DNA from: a virus
IMG/VR virus record: IMGVR_UViG_3300020213_000242
Coordinates: 1 to 29,140 of that record
Reading direction: 5' to 3' (one strand)
DNA length: 29,140 bases
Shown here: positions 12,714 to 20,285 of the stretch, piece after piece
Layout: every line of letters starts with the position of its first letter
Position numbering within the stretch: the stretch's first letter is position 1
The notes under the pieces: model-generated
Told to the model about the DNA's origin: nothing
Seen by the model: the letters and a program-made list of their open reading frames with translations, nothing else
The model's database searches: none
Program-made: the position numbers and the translations under genes

Positions 12714-13222
12714 CGGTCGGCCTGGAGTACGCCGGCCAGCGCGAGCAGGGCGGCGGCGGGGGTGTCGCCGGATGCTCGGCGGTAGCGCTGGTGCCACGGG
12801 CGGCCGGTAAAGGAAGCGTCGTACGCCGCCGCGCCCCATCGGCCGGCGTCGAAGATGAGCGACAGGATGATCCAGCCGTCCGGCAGCTCGGCCTCAGCAG
12901 CAGCCCAAGCGGCGTCGAGGGTGTCGGGTGTGGGGGTGGCGGCGTAAGACGCCCGGAACACGGACTCACGGATGGGGTAGATGCCGCCTTGCACGTCCAT
13001 GTCGGTGGTGAATGCGGACTCGACGCCCCACCACTTGCGGGTCCAGGTCTCGACAACCTCCACGGCCTCGCTGGCGTAGCCGCACGCACTGATGCTGGCG
13101 AGCAGGTCGTCTAGTTCCTCGGGCGTCGGGACGTGACCAGTGGCGCGGGTGTCGAGGGTGTCAAGATGGTGATCCGCCAAGCTGCCGGAGTAGTCGAGTC
13201 CGCAGCGGTCGCAGTGCGTCAT
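12710..13222 (-). CDS. Hypothetical protein, 170 aa
   Basis: ATG at 13222 overlaps the upstream TGA. MTHCDRCGLDYSGSLADHH starts with a CxxC pair and a double histidine, which suggests a zinc ribbon. The remainder is alpha/beta with tryptophans (WTRKWWGVESAF; AELPDGWIILSLIFDAGRWGAAAY) and ends in a leucine/alanine helix (PAAALLALAGVL). I do not recognise the family. It reads as a soluble globular protein, unlike most of its tiny neighbours. Confidence 0.65.
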   Translation of the reverse strand: MTHCDRCGLDYSGSLADHHLDTLDTRATGHVPTPEELDDLLASISACGYASEAVEVVETWTRKWWGVESAFTTDMDVQGGIYPIRESVFRASYAATPTPDTLDAAWAAAEAELPDGWIILSLIFDAGRWGAAAYDASFTGRPWHQRYRRASGDTPAAALLALAGVLQADR

Positions 13223-13380
13223 GACTTGGCTCCCAAGACGGCGAGGGTGGCGCCGACCGGGACCGCCGCGACCGCCAGCCCCAACAGGCCGAAGGTGGGC
13301 AGCACCCACAAGGCGACCGCGAACCAGTAGGCGACGCCCAGCAGGAAGGCCAGCGCGAGGACGGCGCGGCGGTCGGTCAT
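13219..13380 (-). CDS. 53-aa membrane protein with two predicted spans
   Basis: ATG at 13380 overlaps the upstream stop. After MTDRR, residues 6-26 (AVLALAFLLGVAYWFAVALWV) and 31-49 (GLLGLAVAAVPVGATLAVL) are hydrophobic, separated by a short PTF turn, and the protein ends GAKS. A two-span 53-residue protein fits a small holin-like or envelope protein, but there is no lytic enzyme beside it, so the role is open. Confidence 0.6.
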   Translation of the reverse strand: MTDRRAVLALAFLLGVAYWFAVALWVLPTFGLLGLAVAAVPVGATLAVLGAKS

Positions 13381-13589
13381 GCCGACACCCTGGTCATGTC
13401 GCGGGCCAGGCCACGCTGCTGCCAGAGCGGAACCAACGCGTTGACATCGAGCACGCGCAGGTCCAGCCCCATCGCCACATAGGCGTCGTGGCAGGACTGG
13501 CACAGGGCGCGATCCCCGACCATCGGGATACGGGCCGTCAGGACGGCTTCGCGCGGACAGGGGTGCCCGGCGCTGGCGCACGGCTTCAT
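13377..13589 (-). CDS. Small cysteine-rich protein
   Basis: 70 residues from ATG at 13589, overlapping the stop of the first gene of the operon. CASAGHPCP (4-12) and CQSCHDAYVAMG (30-41) provide a likely four-ligand zinc site, similar to DksA/TraR-like or zinc-ribbon layouts, but the family cannot be fixed. The end LDVNALVPLWQQRGLARDMTRV is helical. Possible regulator that touches nucleic acid or RNA polymerase; inference only. Confidence 0.6.
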   Translation of the reverse strand: MKPCASAGHPCPREAVLTARIPMVGDRALCQSCHDAYVAMGLDLRVLDVNALVPLWQQRGLARDMTRVSA

Positions 13590-13738
13590 GCCACGATCCT
13601 CCGCACTTCGACGCCGTACCGCTTCATCAGGCGGTAGACGGTCATCCGGCTGACGCCGAGCCTGGTGGCGGCCGCCGAGATGGAGTCGCTCTCCTTCAGG
13701 GCGTCGCGTAGTTGGCGTTCGGTCGTCTGTGCATCCAT
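13586..13738 (-). CDS. 50-aa Fis-type helix-turn-helix protein, leaderless
   Basis: The whole product is one DNA-binding domain: RQLRDALKESDSISAAATRLGVSRMTVYRLMKRYGVEVRR, with the pattern AAATRLGVSRMTVYRLMKRY typical of Fis-type or resolvase C-terminal helix-turn-helix. ATG at 13738 is the predicted +1 of the TTGACA/TACATT promoter, so it should be translated without a leader. As first gene of a long operon it is a good candidate regulator, perhaps of its own promoter (a GGGGT/ACCCC inverted repeat overlaps the -35). Confidence 0.75.
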   Translation of the reverse strand: MDAQTTERQLRDALKESDSISAAATRLGVSRMTVYRLMKRYGVEVRRIVA

Positions 13739-13772
13739 GCGCCTAATGTAACACGCGGGGTACAGGTGTCAA
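13739..13772 (-). promoter_or_regulatory. Sigma70-type promoter giving a leaderless mRNA, with possible operator
   Basis: Minus strand: TTGACA (13767-13772), 16 bases, TACATT (13745-13750) with an extended TG before it, six bases (AGGCGC), then ATG at 13738. An inverted repeat GGGGT (13757-13761)/ACCCC (13772-13776) overlaps the -35 and may be an operator. It drives the 13738-to-2547 operon and starts about 40 bases after the late terminator. Confidence 0.75.
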
Positions 13773-13810
13773 CCCCTATCGGATATTGGCAGGAAGATTG
13801 CCTAAACTCC

Positions 13811-13855
13811 GGCTAAACTAAACCGGCCCGCCTCCCGGTGAGGGGAGACGGGCCG
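13811..13855 (-). terminator. Intrinsic terminator ending the structural operon
   Basis: GGCCCG and CTCCC (13825-13836) pair with GGGAG and CGGGCC (13843-13854) around a 6-base loop with one C-A mismatch. A U-rich run TTTAGTTTAG follows on the minus strand (13813-13822). It comes 30 bases after the tail-fibre stop and before the next promoter. Confidence 0.75.
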
Positions 13856-13883
13856 AGGGCCGGGGGGATAGGCGAGGGTCGGG

Positions 13884-16250
13884 CTAGGCGGTCTTGTCGA
13901 AGAAGTCCCAGTTGCCGATGCTGTTCGCGGCGGTCCCGAGGATACGCCCGATGCCGACGCGGGTCGGGGTGAACGCGCTCGGGGTTCCCGTCGCCTCCCG
14001 CGAATAGCTCTCCCCATCGAGGCTGTACGAAGCGTGATACACGCCCGAGGCCTTGCGGAGCTTGAGCCAGATCGGGCCTCCGCTCTGGTAGTAGGTGGTC
14101 GCCGGCTTCAGCCCTGTGATACTCGTCAGCACCGTGCTGTAAACGTGGCTTGCGACGTTGGCGAGGTACAGGCCGTTCGCGTTGTCATAAACCATCGCCG
14201 CAACGCCGTTCCCCGAACTGTTCACCATGACCAGCGCGAACATCTGGTTGGTCGTGTTCTCCTGGAACCACGAGCACTTGGCTTCCCACGTCTCGTCGGT
14301 CCCGTTTGGCGCGGTCTGGTAGATGTACTCGGACGCGTTGACGGCACCGTGCGCGACGCGCAGGATCGACCCTGCGCGGCCCTGCGCGTATGTCTCCATC
14401 CCGACCGTCTGGTTGTGGCGAGTCCACTTAGCATCCAGTGAACCGCCCGTGAACTCGTCGCCGTAGGTGCCGTTCAGCGTCCGGCCGCCGCCGCCAGCCG
14501 CCGCCGCCCACTTCATTCCGGTCGTCTCGGCCGAGTCCGCGGTGAGGACATGCGTATTGCTTCCGATCGCCAGGCGAGAAGCCGTGTTCGCTCCGGTGCC
14601 GCCGACCAGGTCGCCCTTGGCGTCCCAGATGACATCGGTGGCGACGGCGCCGCTCCCGGCCGCCGCCCACTTGAGCCCGGTAGCCTCAGCGGAGTCCGCC
14701 GTCAGCACATGGCCGTTCGTGCCGACCGCCAGCCGCGACGCGGTATCGGCCGCCGTCGCCGCGATGATGTCGCCCTTGGCATCGAGGATGGTCGCCGGGA
14801 TGCCGCCGCCGCTGATGCTGTCGTACAGCTCTTTGAGCGCGGTCTCCACGTTCGTCGCGGTGAACACGGCTGCGGTATCCAGCACGGACACGGCACTCGC
14901 GTCGTGGGCATCGGTCGTATCCGCGAGGTGCGCGTCCGCATCGGTCGCAAGCTCGGCCAGCGCCGCCTCAACGTTCGTCGCGGTAAGCAACGCCCCGGTG
15001 TCCAGCACGGACACGGCCGAGGCATCGTGCGCGTCCACCGTGTCGACCAGGTGCGCCGCCAGGTCGGCCGTGACGCCCGCGACGTCGGTCGCCAGCGTGC
15101 CCTCGTACAGCTCCCACGCATGGATGCGGTAGGTGTCCGACGTGCCGATGGAGAGCTCGTAGTAGCGATACGAGACGGTGTTGACCCACGTCGCGGTCAC
15201 GTCCTGCGCCGTCAGGGAGCCCGTCGCGGTGAAGGCGATGGTGGTGAGGGTCACTTCGTCGGAGAAGTCGGCTTCGTTGGCGCCCTTGATCGTGAACGTC
15301 CGCGCGCCCGCGTTGGTGGTGGCGATGCGGATGCGGGTGCGGACGATGCGGTACTCGGCCGCGAGGTCGACGCGCAGTAGGTCGGTGCCCGTGATGGTCT
15401 CGTACGTCGCGTCATCGCCGTCGACGGCGAGCGGCTGCGGGATGTTCCAGGCAGCGGCCGAGGTACTGGCGATGAACGCCAGCGTCTGCCCGCCGAATGG
15501 CGCGGAGGATGTGCAAGTGCCGGACGGGTTGTACGAGCCCGACGCCGATGACACGATCTGCTCCACGACCCAATGGACGGGATGGAAGCTGCCCTGCATC
15601 AGGTCGCCGCGCTCGGTCCATCCCGCGTCGGGCGAGACCGAGTTGGCCGAGTCCCCGGTGTTGATGGTCGCGCCACCGACGATCAGTACCTTCGCGCCGG
15701 CCGTCGGGGTCACGGAACCCGTGACGATGGACGCCGACGAACCCGTGGTCTCGGTCGAGTTGCCCAGCGTGAACGTGCCGCTGTACTCGATGACCGTCGC
15801 GACGTTGCGGTCGGGCGTGCTCAGTGACGTGACGATGACCGTCTCGGTCCCGGCTGAGACCTTGTAGAACATCGCGCCACGGTCGTTATTCGCCACCACG
15901 ACACCATCGGGATGGGCGGTCCATCCGCTCGGTGCCTGAGGGACTCTGCCGGAGCGGGCGCTGTGGTACAGCACCAGCAGGTGGCCGGCCACGGGAGCGA
16001 CGTCCAGCGTGACCGTCACGGCGGTGAGGGCATCATCCGCCGTCTTGTGCTGGACGTATTCGGGCAGCTCCGCGTCCGACAGCGACACGGCGTTTGCCCC
16101 GTTCGTGTCGGCCGCGCGGTCCGGCAGCACGACATCCGGGTCACAGCAGTCAGGGTCGGGTGGCTGTGCTTCGGGGATGGTGCCGCCGGCTCCAAGCGCC
16201 GCGACCTTGCGCCAGGCGACGCTCCGCCGGCTGCCCTGTGTGATCTTCAT
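13884..16250 (-). CDS. Tail fibre with F5/8-type, repeat and lectin-like domains
   Basis: 788 residues, ATG at 16250 overlapping the upstream stop. Residues 60-260 look like a beta-rich attachment domain. 270-392 resemble an F5/8-type C (discoidin) sugar-binding fold (PQPLAVDGDDATYETI to YRIHAWELYEG). 393-476 contain two copies of a 39-residue unit with DAHDASAVSVLDT and TATNVE. 487-585 contain two copies of a unit with ILDAKGD or IWDAKGD, DTASRLA, HVLTADSAE and KWAA, common in phage fibres. 590-788 fit a concanavalin-like domain (DEFTGGSLDAKW start, SYSLDGESYS, GIGRIL). Trimeric receptor binding at the tail tip is the likely role. Last gene of the structural operon. The N-terminal 25 residues (KITQGSRRSVAWRKV) are basic. 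Confidence 0.85.
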   Translation of the reverse strand: MKITQGSRRSVAWRKVAALGAGGTIPEAQPPDPDCCDPDVVLPDRAADTNGANAVSLSDAELPEYVQHKTADDALTAVTVTLDVAPVAGHLLVLYHSARSGRVPQAPSGWTAHPDGVVVANNDRGAMFYKVSAGTETVIVTSLSTPDRNVATVIEYSGTFTLGNSTETTGSSASIVTGSVTPTAGAKVLIVGGATINTGDSANSVSPDAGWTERGDLMQGSFHPVHWVVEQIVSSASGSYNPSGTCTSSAPFGGQTLAFIASTSAAAWNIPQPLAVDGDDATYETITGTDLLRVDLAAEYRIVRTRIRIATTNAGARTFTIKGANEADFSDEVTLTTIAFTATGSLTAQDVTATWVNTVSYRYYELSIGTSDTYRIHAWELYEGTLATDVAGVTADLAAHLVDTVDAHDASAVSVLDTGALLTATNVEAALAELATDADAHLADTTDAHDASAVSVLDTAAVFTATNVETALKELYDSISGGGIPATILDAKGDIIAATAADTASRLAVGTNGHVLTADSAEATGLKWAAAGSGAVATDVIWDAKGDLVGGTGANTASRLAIGSNTHVLTADSAETTGMKWAAAAGGGGRTLNGTYGDEFTGGSLDAKWTRHNQTVGMETYAQGRAGSILRVAHGAVNASEYIYQTAPNGTDETWEAKCSWFQENTTNQMFALVMVNSSGNGVAAMVYDNANGLYLANVASHVYSTVLTSITGLKPATTYYQSGGPIWLKLRKASGVYHASYSLDGESYSREATGTPSAFTPTRVGIGRILGTAANSIGNWDFFDKTA

Positions 16251-17863
16251 ACGAGCGACCCGCCCACGATGCGTACCTGCGTGTTGAAGCCCGTCCCGCC
16301 GGGAGTGCCGAAGAACGGCATGGTAGACGGCGTGCAGGTCAGGAGGATAGTGACTTGGTCGTTCGTCGCGACCGCGATGTCCTCGAACAGGGTCTGATGG
16401 TTCCCGCCGTAGAACACGAGGAAGCCCGAGACGCTGTTGGACGTCGAGGCGACCGTAACGCCGTTGACCTGGACGCCCCAGGTGATGGTGTAAACGATGT
16501 TATCGACGAGCACGCCGACCGTGTCGAAGGAACACTGCACGTCGATGGTCCCCGTCCCCAGCACCGTCCAGCCGTAGTAAGACCAGCCCGTCTCGAACGG
16601 CCCGTTGACGTCCTGCAACGGCGTCAGGTTGGCGGATGTCGTGATGGGCGTGTGTCCGGCTGGCGGGGAGTCGCCGGTACCCGCGAACCAGACCCGCCCA
16701 CTCACCGGACCCTTGGTCAGATACAGGATGCCTCCGACCGGCGATACGACGGCAGGCTCCGAGCGACTGACCTCGATGGTGTGCAGGTACGTCATATCGT
16801 CCTGCTCCGAGATGTCCGTGACGGTTCGCGAGAGAATCCGCATCCATGTGAACTCGGAGCGGTACGGCTCGGGCCAGTGGGTCATCTTGACCGGCACGCG
16901 CATCCCCTCACGGATGGCGTTGACCTTCGCGCGCGAAGTGTGGAACTGGAGCGTGGCGCGATGCTCCGGCGTGCGGGCGTCCTGCGCGTAGCGGTTGGCC
17001 CGCACCAGCGCGACGGCCTTGGAGTTGACGTTGATCGAGGGATACACCACGTCCCGATACGGCAGCACGGTTCCGGTCGGTGTGGTCGCCGTGGCGTAGG
17101 AGTCCGTGTATGGCACGATCGCGCGATTGGCGATGCGCGAGCTGTCGATCGTGAACTCGACCGGCTCCAGCGTGACCGCGAAGGTGTTGGACCCGATGGC
17201 GGTCAAGTCGTTCGTCAGCCGGTGCGTTGACGCGTAGTTGGAGCCCTCCGCGAAGTCATAGAACAGCGAGTAGTCCCCGAACGGATACGGCCCGGTATCT
17301 CCGAAGTGCGTGAGAAAGAAGTTGCGACCCGATTGCTGCGCGGCGTCGTTATAGACGGCGTGCGTCTCCTGGAGCAGGTAGTCGTTCGCATCCATCGCCA
17401 CGCCGGCGGCCCCGGTGACGTAGCGGGTGTCCCCGATGACCTCCGTCTCGTCAGTGGTCAGCACCCACGCGACCCGCGTGGTGTCCGTTTCGGCGGGCCG
17501 GTCGTTGTCTTTGCCGAGCATCACGCTCCGATAGAGCATGTTGTTGACGTCGGACAACTGGACGCGCCACTGACGCGCCGCCCCGGTCCGATACGGGCCG
17601 CGGATGATCTGACGCTCCGGCTGCGAATGACCGACGTAGATGCACGTCTGCGTCGCCACTTCCGCTTCCGTCTCATAGATGTAGAAGACCCGCCAGCCAC
17701 CTACGTCGAGGTCGCCATCGGGGTCGTCGATGATGAGCGACGAGATGCCGACAGCGCCTTCCTCGGCCTTCTGGGTCACGTCCAGTTGATAGGTGCGGCA
17801 GCGGTCCGTGATGTCCACGAAGGCGCTCGTGGTCGCGTTTCGCATGTAATAGCGGAGGCTCAT
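16247..17863 (-). CDS. Distal tail/baseplate minor tail protein
   Basis: 538 residues, ATG at 17863 overlapping the tape-measure stop. The N-terminal 120 residues (DITDRCRTYQLDVTQKAEEGAVGISSLIIDDPDGDLD) resemble a tail-associated hub or distal-tail domain. The middle region (DANDYLLQETHAVYNDAAQQSG...FAEGSNY) fits phage baseplate proteins downstream of the tape measure. The last 150 residues (FAGTGDSPPAGHTPITTSANLTPLQDVNGPFETGW) form a separate beta sandwich that may bind sugar or the fibre. The family is inferred mainly from position and fold pattern. Directly upstream of, and translationally coupled to, the tail fibre. Confidence 0.75.
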   Translation of the reverse strand: MSLRYYMRNATTSAFVDITDRCRTYQLDVTQKAEEGAVGISSLIIDDPDGDLDVGGWRVFYIYETEAEVATQTCIYVGHSQPERQIIRGPYRTGAARQWRVQLSDVNNMLYRSVMLGKDNDRPAETDTTRVAWVLTTDETEVIGDTRYVTGAAGVAMDANDYLLQETHAVYNDAAQQSGRNFFLTHFGDTGPYPFGDYSLFYDFAEGSNYASTHRLTNDLTAIGSNTFAVTLEPVEFTIDSSRIANRAIVPYTDSYATATTPTGTVLPYRDVVYPSINVNSKAVALVRANRYAQDARTPEHRATLQFHTSRAKVNAIREGMRVPVKMTHWPEPYRSEFTWMRILSRTVTDISEQDDMTYLHTIEVSRSEPAVVSPVGGILYLTKGPVSGRVWFAGTGDSPPAGHTPITTSANLTPLQDVNGPFETGWSYYGWTVLGTGTIDVQCSFDTVGVLVDNIVYTITWGVQVNGVTVASTSNSVSGFLVFYGGNHQTLFEDIAVATNDQVTILLTCTPSTMPFFGTPGGTGFNTQVRIVGGSLV

Positions 17864-19644
17864 ACCGGCGTCGGTCCGTTCCCAGCGCCGCCGGCCGAGC
17901 CTGAGCCGTTGCCCGAGCGGTTCTGGTAGGTGATGCTGCGGGTGACAGTCGTCGCCGTGACGTTGACGTTGACGATGGGCGCCGGGATGCGGCCGATGGC
18001 TGCGACAGTGGCCGACGCGCCGCGGCGGGTGGCGGCCGACGTGAGGAACGACCCGGTCGTCGTCGCGCGCTTCGTGTCCGCCTGCGCTTCCGTTACGGCA
18101 GTCTTGCTCGTGTTGATGGCGCCGACCTGGTCATCCTTGGCCGCGTTGACCATGAACCCGATCCGCTCCAGCTCGGCCAACTGCTCCTTGGCGTTACGTC
18201 CGAGCTGCGAGGGATGGCCGCCGGGTGCGTTCTTCGGCGGCTTTCCGGCTCCCGTTGCGGGACCGTACTGGCCGAAGTTTGGCGCGTAGGGCTTCGGGGA
18301 GCGACTGCCAAAGAACAAGTCCTCAAACCCGTTGCGGATCTCGTCGAGGATGCCGGACTCTTTGATAGCGACGGCCGGGATGACGACTTGGGCCACGGTC
18401 TTGGCGGTCTCGACAACCTTCCCGAGTGCGCCGCCGCTCGGACCCGGTACGGGCGCGCCGGGGATGCCCGCCCCGACGACGTTCACGACGCCGCCGTTGA
18501 CGTTGACCACGCCCGAGACGAGCTGCTTCAACACCGACCCAATGAGGCCGCCCGCGATGTTCGTCACGAGCCCGCTGGTCAGCTTGTTGACGGCCAGGCC
18601 CGCGACGGCCAGCGACTGGATCTCAGGCGGCAGGGAGTTGAACAGCTTGACGGCCGTGCCGATGACCTCGCCCGCAACCTTGGCCGCCGCGCCGATGGCC
18701 GGCGCCGCTTCCTTGGCGGCGCGCAGGAAGCCGCCGATGACCTCCGCGCCGGCTCGGATGTTCTCCTTGCTGAACAGGCCCGCGATGTCCCGGCCCAGGT
18801 CCTTGACGCCGGCCTTGACGGCTGGGTCCTGGAGGAAGGCCGACAGCTCGTCGGCGACGTTGCCGAGGGTCGGCAACAGGGCCTCGGCGAGGGAGCGCTG
18901 GAGGTCTTCGATGCTGTCCGTGAACTTGGCGACCTTGCCCGCCGTGGTCGCACCCTTGCCGAGGAACGATCCGCCGTACCGCTTGTCCAGGGCGGCGATG
19001 ATGACGCTCTGCGCGCCGAGCGCATCGTTGTTCGCCAGGTGCGCGTCGATCTGCTTCTGCTCGGCCTTGGTCAGGATGATGCCCTGACGCCGCAGCCGTG
19101 CCATCGCCTTGGCAGGATCGGACAGCGCCTTGCCGACGGTCTTGATGGCCGAGTTGAGGTCGGTCCCGAGCGCCGTGGACAGGTCGAGCGCGGCCTTCAG
19201 CGACGGCTCAAAGGCATCCTTGCCGATGGCCGTGAACGTCAGTAGAAGGTTCTGACCGGACTGGATGACCTCGTCGCTGACGGTGGCGTTGAGCGCTTCG
19301 TACTTCTCCGAGAGGTTCCGCACCTGCTCGGCGGTGACGCCGGCCGCGCCGCCCGTGGACTTGATGACGGCCTCGGTCTGCGCCGTGGCCTGTTCGAGCT
19401 GCACCAGCGAGCGGAGGCCGAGCGCCACCTGCGTCGCCAGGATGCCGACGCCGACCGCGGCGAGGCGCGCGCCGTTCTTGATGCCGGTGCCGATCTGCTG
19501 GCCGGCCTGATACCCACGCGATGACGTCCGGGATACCTTGCCGTCGAAGGTGTCGAGGGACTTGCCGGCCTTGCCCAGGCTGGACGCGAAGTTGCCGGCG
19601 AGGCTCAGGTCAACGACGAGCTTGGCGGTATCCGCGAGACCCAT
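17860..19644 (-). CDS. Tail tape measure protein
   Basis: 594 residues, ATG at 19644 with AGGTGG upstream. Residues 1-60 are a polar head (LVVDLSLAGNFASSLGKAGKSLD). 60-340 are long alanine-rich helices with hydrophobic patches (GVGILATQVALGLRSLVQLEQA; AKVAGEVIGTAVKLFNSLP). The region near 355-385 (VTNIAGGLIGSVLKQLVSGV) is hydrophobic and could act in DNA ejection. The end is glycine/asparagine-rich. The position between chaperones and distal-tail protein is diagnostic. By the usual rise of about 1.5 angstrom per residue the tail would be roughly 90 nm, short for a siphovirus. Confidence 0.9.
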   Translation of the reverse strand: MGLADTAKLVVDLSLAGNFASSLGKAGKSLDTFDGKVSRTSSRGYQAGQQIGTGIKNGARLAAVGVGILATQVALGLRSLVQLEQATAQTEAVIKSTGGAAGVTAEQVRNLSEKYEALNATVSDEVIQSGQNLLLTFTAIGKDAFEPSLKAALDLSTALGTDLNSAIKTVGKALSDPAKAMARLRRQGIILTKAEQKQIDAHLANNDALGAQSVIIAALDKRYGGSFLGKGATTAGKVAKFTDSIEDLQRSLAEALLPTLGNVADELSAFLQDPAVKAGVKDLGRDIAGLFSKENIRAGAEVIGGFLRAAKEAAPAIGAAAKVAGEVIGTAVKLFNSLPPEIQSLAVAGLAVNKLTSGLVTNIAGGLIGSVLKQLVSGVVNVNGGVVNVVGAGIPGAPVPGPSGGALGKVVETAKTVAQVVIPAVAIKESGILDEIRNGFEDLFFGSRSPKPYAPNFGQYGPATGAGKPPKNAPGGHPSQLGRNAKEQLAELERIGFMVNAAKDDQVGAINTSKTAVTEAQADTKRATTTGSFLTSAATRRGASATVAAIGRIPAPIVNVNVTATTVTRSITYQNRSGNGSGSAGGAGNGPTPV

Positions 19645-19656
19645 CTAGGCCACCTA

Positions 19657-20264
19657 CTAGCGATTGATGTGACGCAGGGACGCGCTGTACCGTTCGTCTT
19701 CAGCGCGCTGGTTCTCGCGGAGCAGCACCCCGAAGAACTCCTCAGTGAGCAGTTGGCGAGCTGCCATCCACTCGCGGAAGCTCATGCGCTCGGAGCCTCC
19801 GGCGCCGTAGTAGCGGTCGACGATGGCGATCGCCGCCGCTTCGTCGAACCCGCGGAACGCGAGGTCGGCTGTGGGCCAGCGTCGATCGACCCAAGCTGCG
19901 AGGCTCGCTTGAGTCGTGCCCGTAAAGGGGCGAGGATGTCTTCGGCGTACAGGTCGTCGGCACGTTCCGCGACCGCCATCCCTCCCTTCCCGTAGGGCAG
20001 ACGGTCGGACACGTTGGCCGCGTTGACGGGGAGCGGATCGCCATCGGCATCGACGAGGTTCCAACCGACGATACCGTGGCCGATCCAGATGCGGGCGAGT
20101 AGTTCCTGGAGCCGGATGGCGTCGCCTTCGGACTCCGAGATAGCCGCCTGGGCCGCCATCCCGCCCGTCATGGACAGGTGGCGGGCCAGGTAGACCTCAT
20201 CCTCATCGTGCGGCGTGCCTTCGCATCCGCATGGGCCGATGGGGACTACGACGTGGTCGTTCAC
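19657..20264 (-). CDS. Tail assembly chaperone G-T frameshift product
   Basis: GTG at 20264 starts the zero-frame gpG-like protein. At CCCTTTA (19923-19929) the codons CCT-TTA lie exactly in frame, and a -1 slip continues into the downstream frame ending at 19657. The fusion is 114 plus 88 residues (about 202). The T part (TGTTQASLAAWVDRRWPTADLAFRGFDEAAA, then MSFREWMAARQLL and a charged end) is highly coding in character and has no start of its own. In lambda and relatives G-T binds the tape measure while G coats it. This gene pair sits in exactly that place. Confidence 0.8.
19782..20264 (-). CDS. Tail assembly chaperone G (zero-frame product)
   Basis: 160 residues when no frameshift occurs. 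Residues 1-114 (VNDHVVVPIGPCGCEGTPHDEDEVYLARHLS...GMAAQAAISESEGDAIRLQELLARIWIG) are the shared part. After the slip site the zero frame runs through a low-complexity STKRRRSPSSTATTAPEAPSA tail. The ribosome site is weak (GCGAGGGC). Expected to make far more of this form than of the G-T fusion, as in other siphoviruses. Confidence 0.75.
   Translation of the reverse strand: MNDHVVVPIGPCGCEGTPHDEDEVYLARHLSMTGGMAAQAAISESEGDAIRLQELLARIWIGHGIVGWNLVDADGDPLPVNAANVSDRLPYGKGGMAVAERADDLYAEDILAPLRARLKRASQLGSIDAGPQPTSRSAGSTKRRRSPSSTATTAPEAPSA
19923..19929 (-). promoter_or_regulatory. Slippery heptamer CCCTTTA
   Basis: The heptamer fits X-XXY-YYZ (C CCT TTA) in the zero frame of the G gene: codons begin at 19928 and 19925, multiples of three from the start at 20264. 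Re-reading the last base gives ACG GGC ACG, the first codons of the T frame. Confidence 0.75.
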
Positions 20265-20285
20265 TTGGTGCCCTCGCTTTCGGTA

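Noticed and set aside
14400-15150. CRISPR-like spacing of repeats
   Set aside because: Repeats are imperfect, in frame and encode fibre units; there are no uniform spacers.
18214-19245. Long plus-strand frame opposite the tape measure gene
   Set aside because: Repetitive arginine/glycine/aspartate composition expected from the reverse complement of alanine-rich helices.
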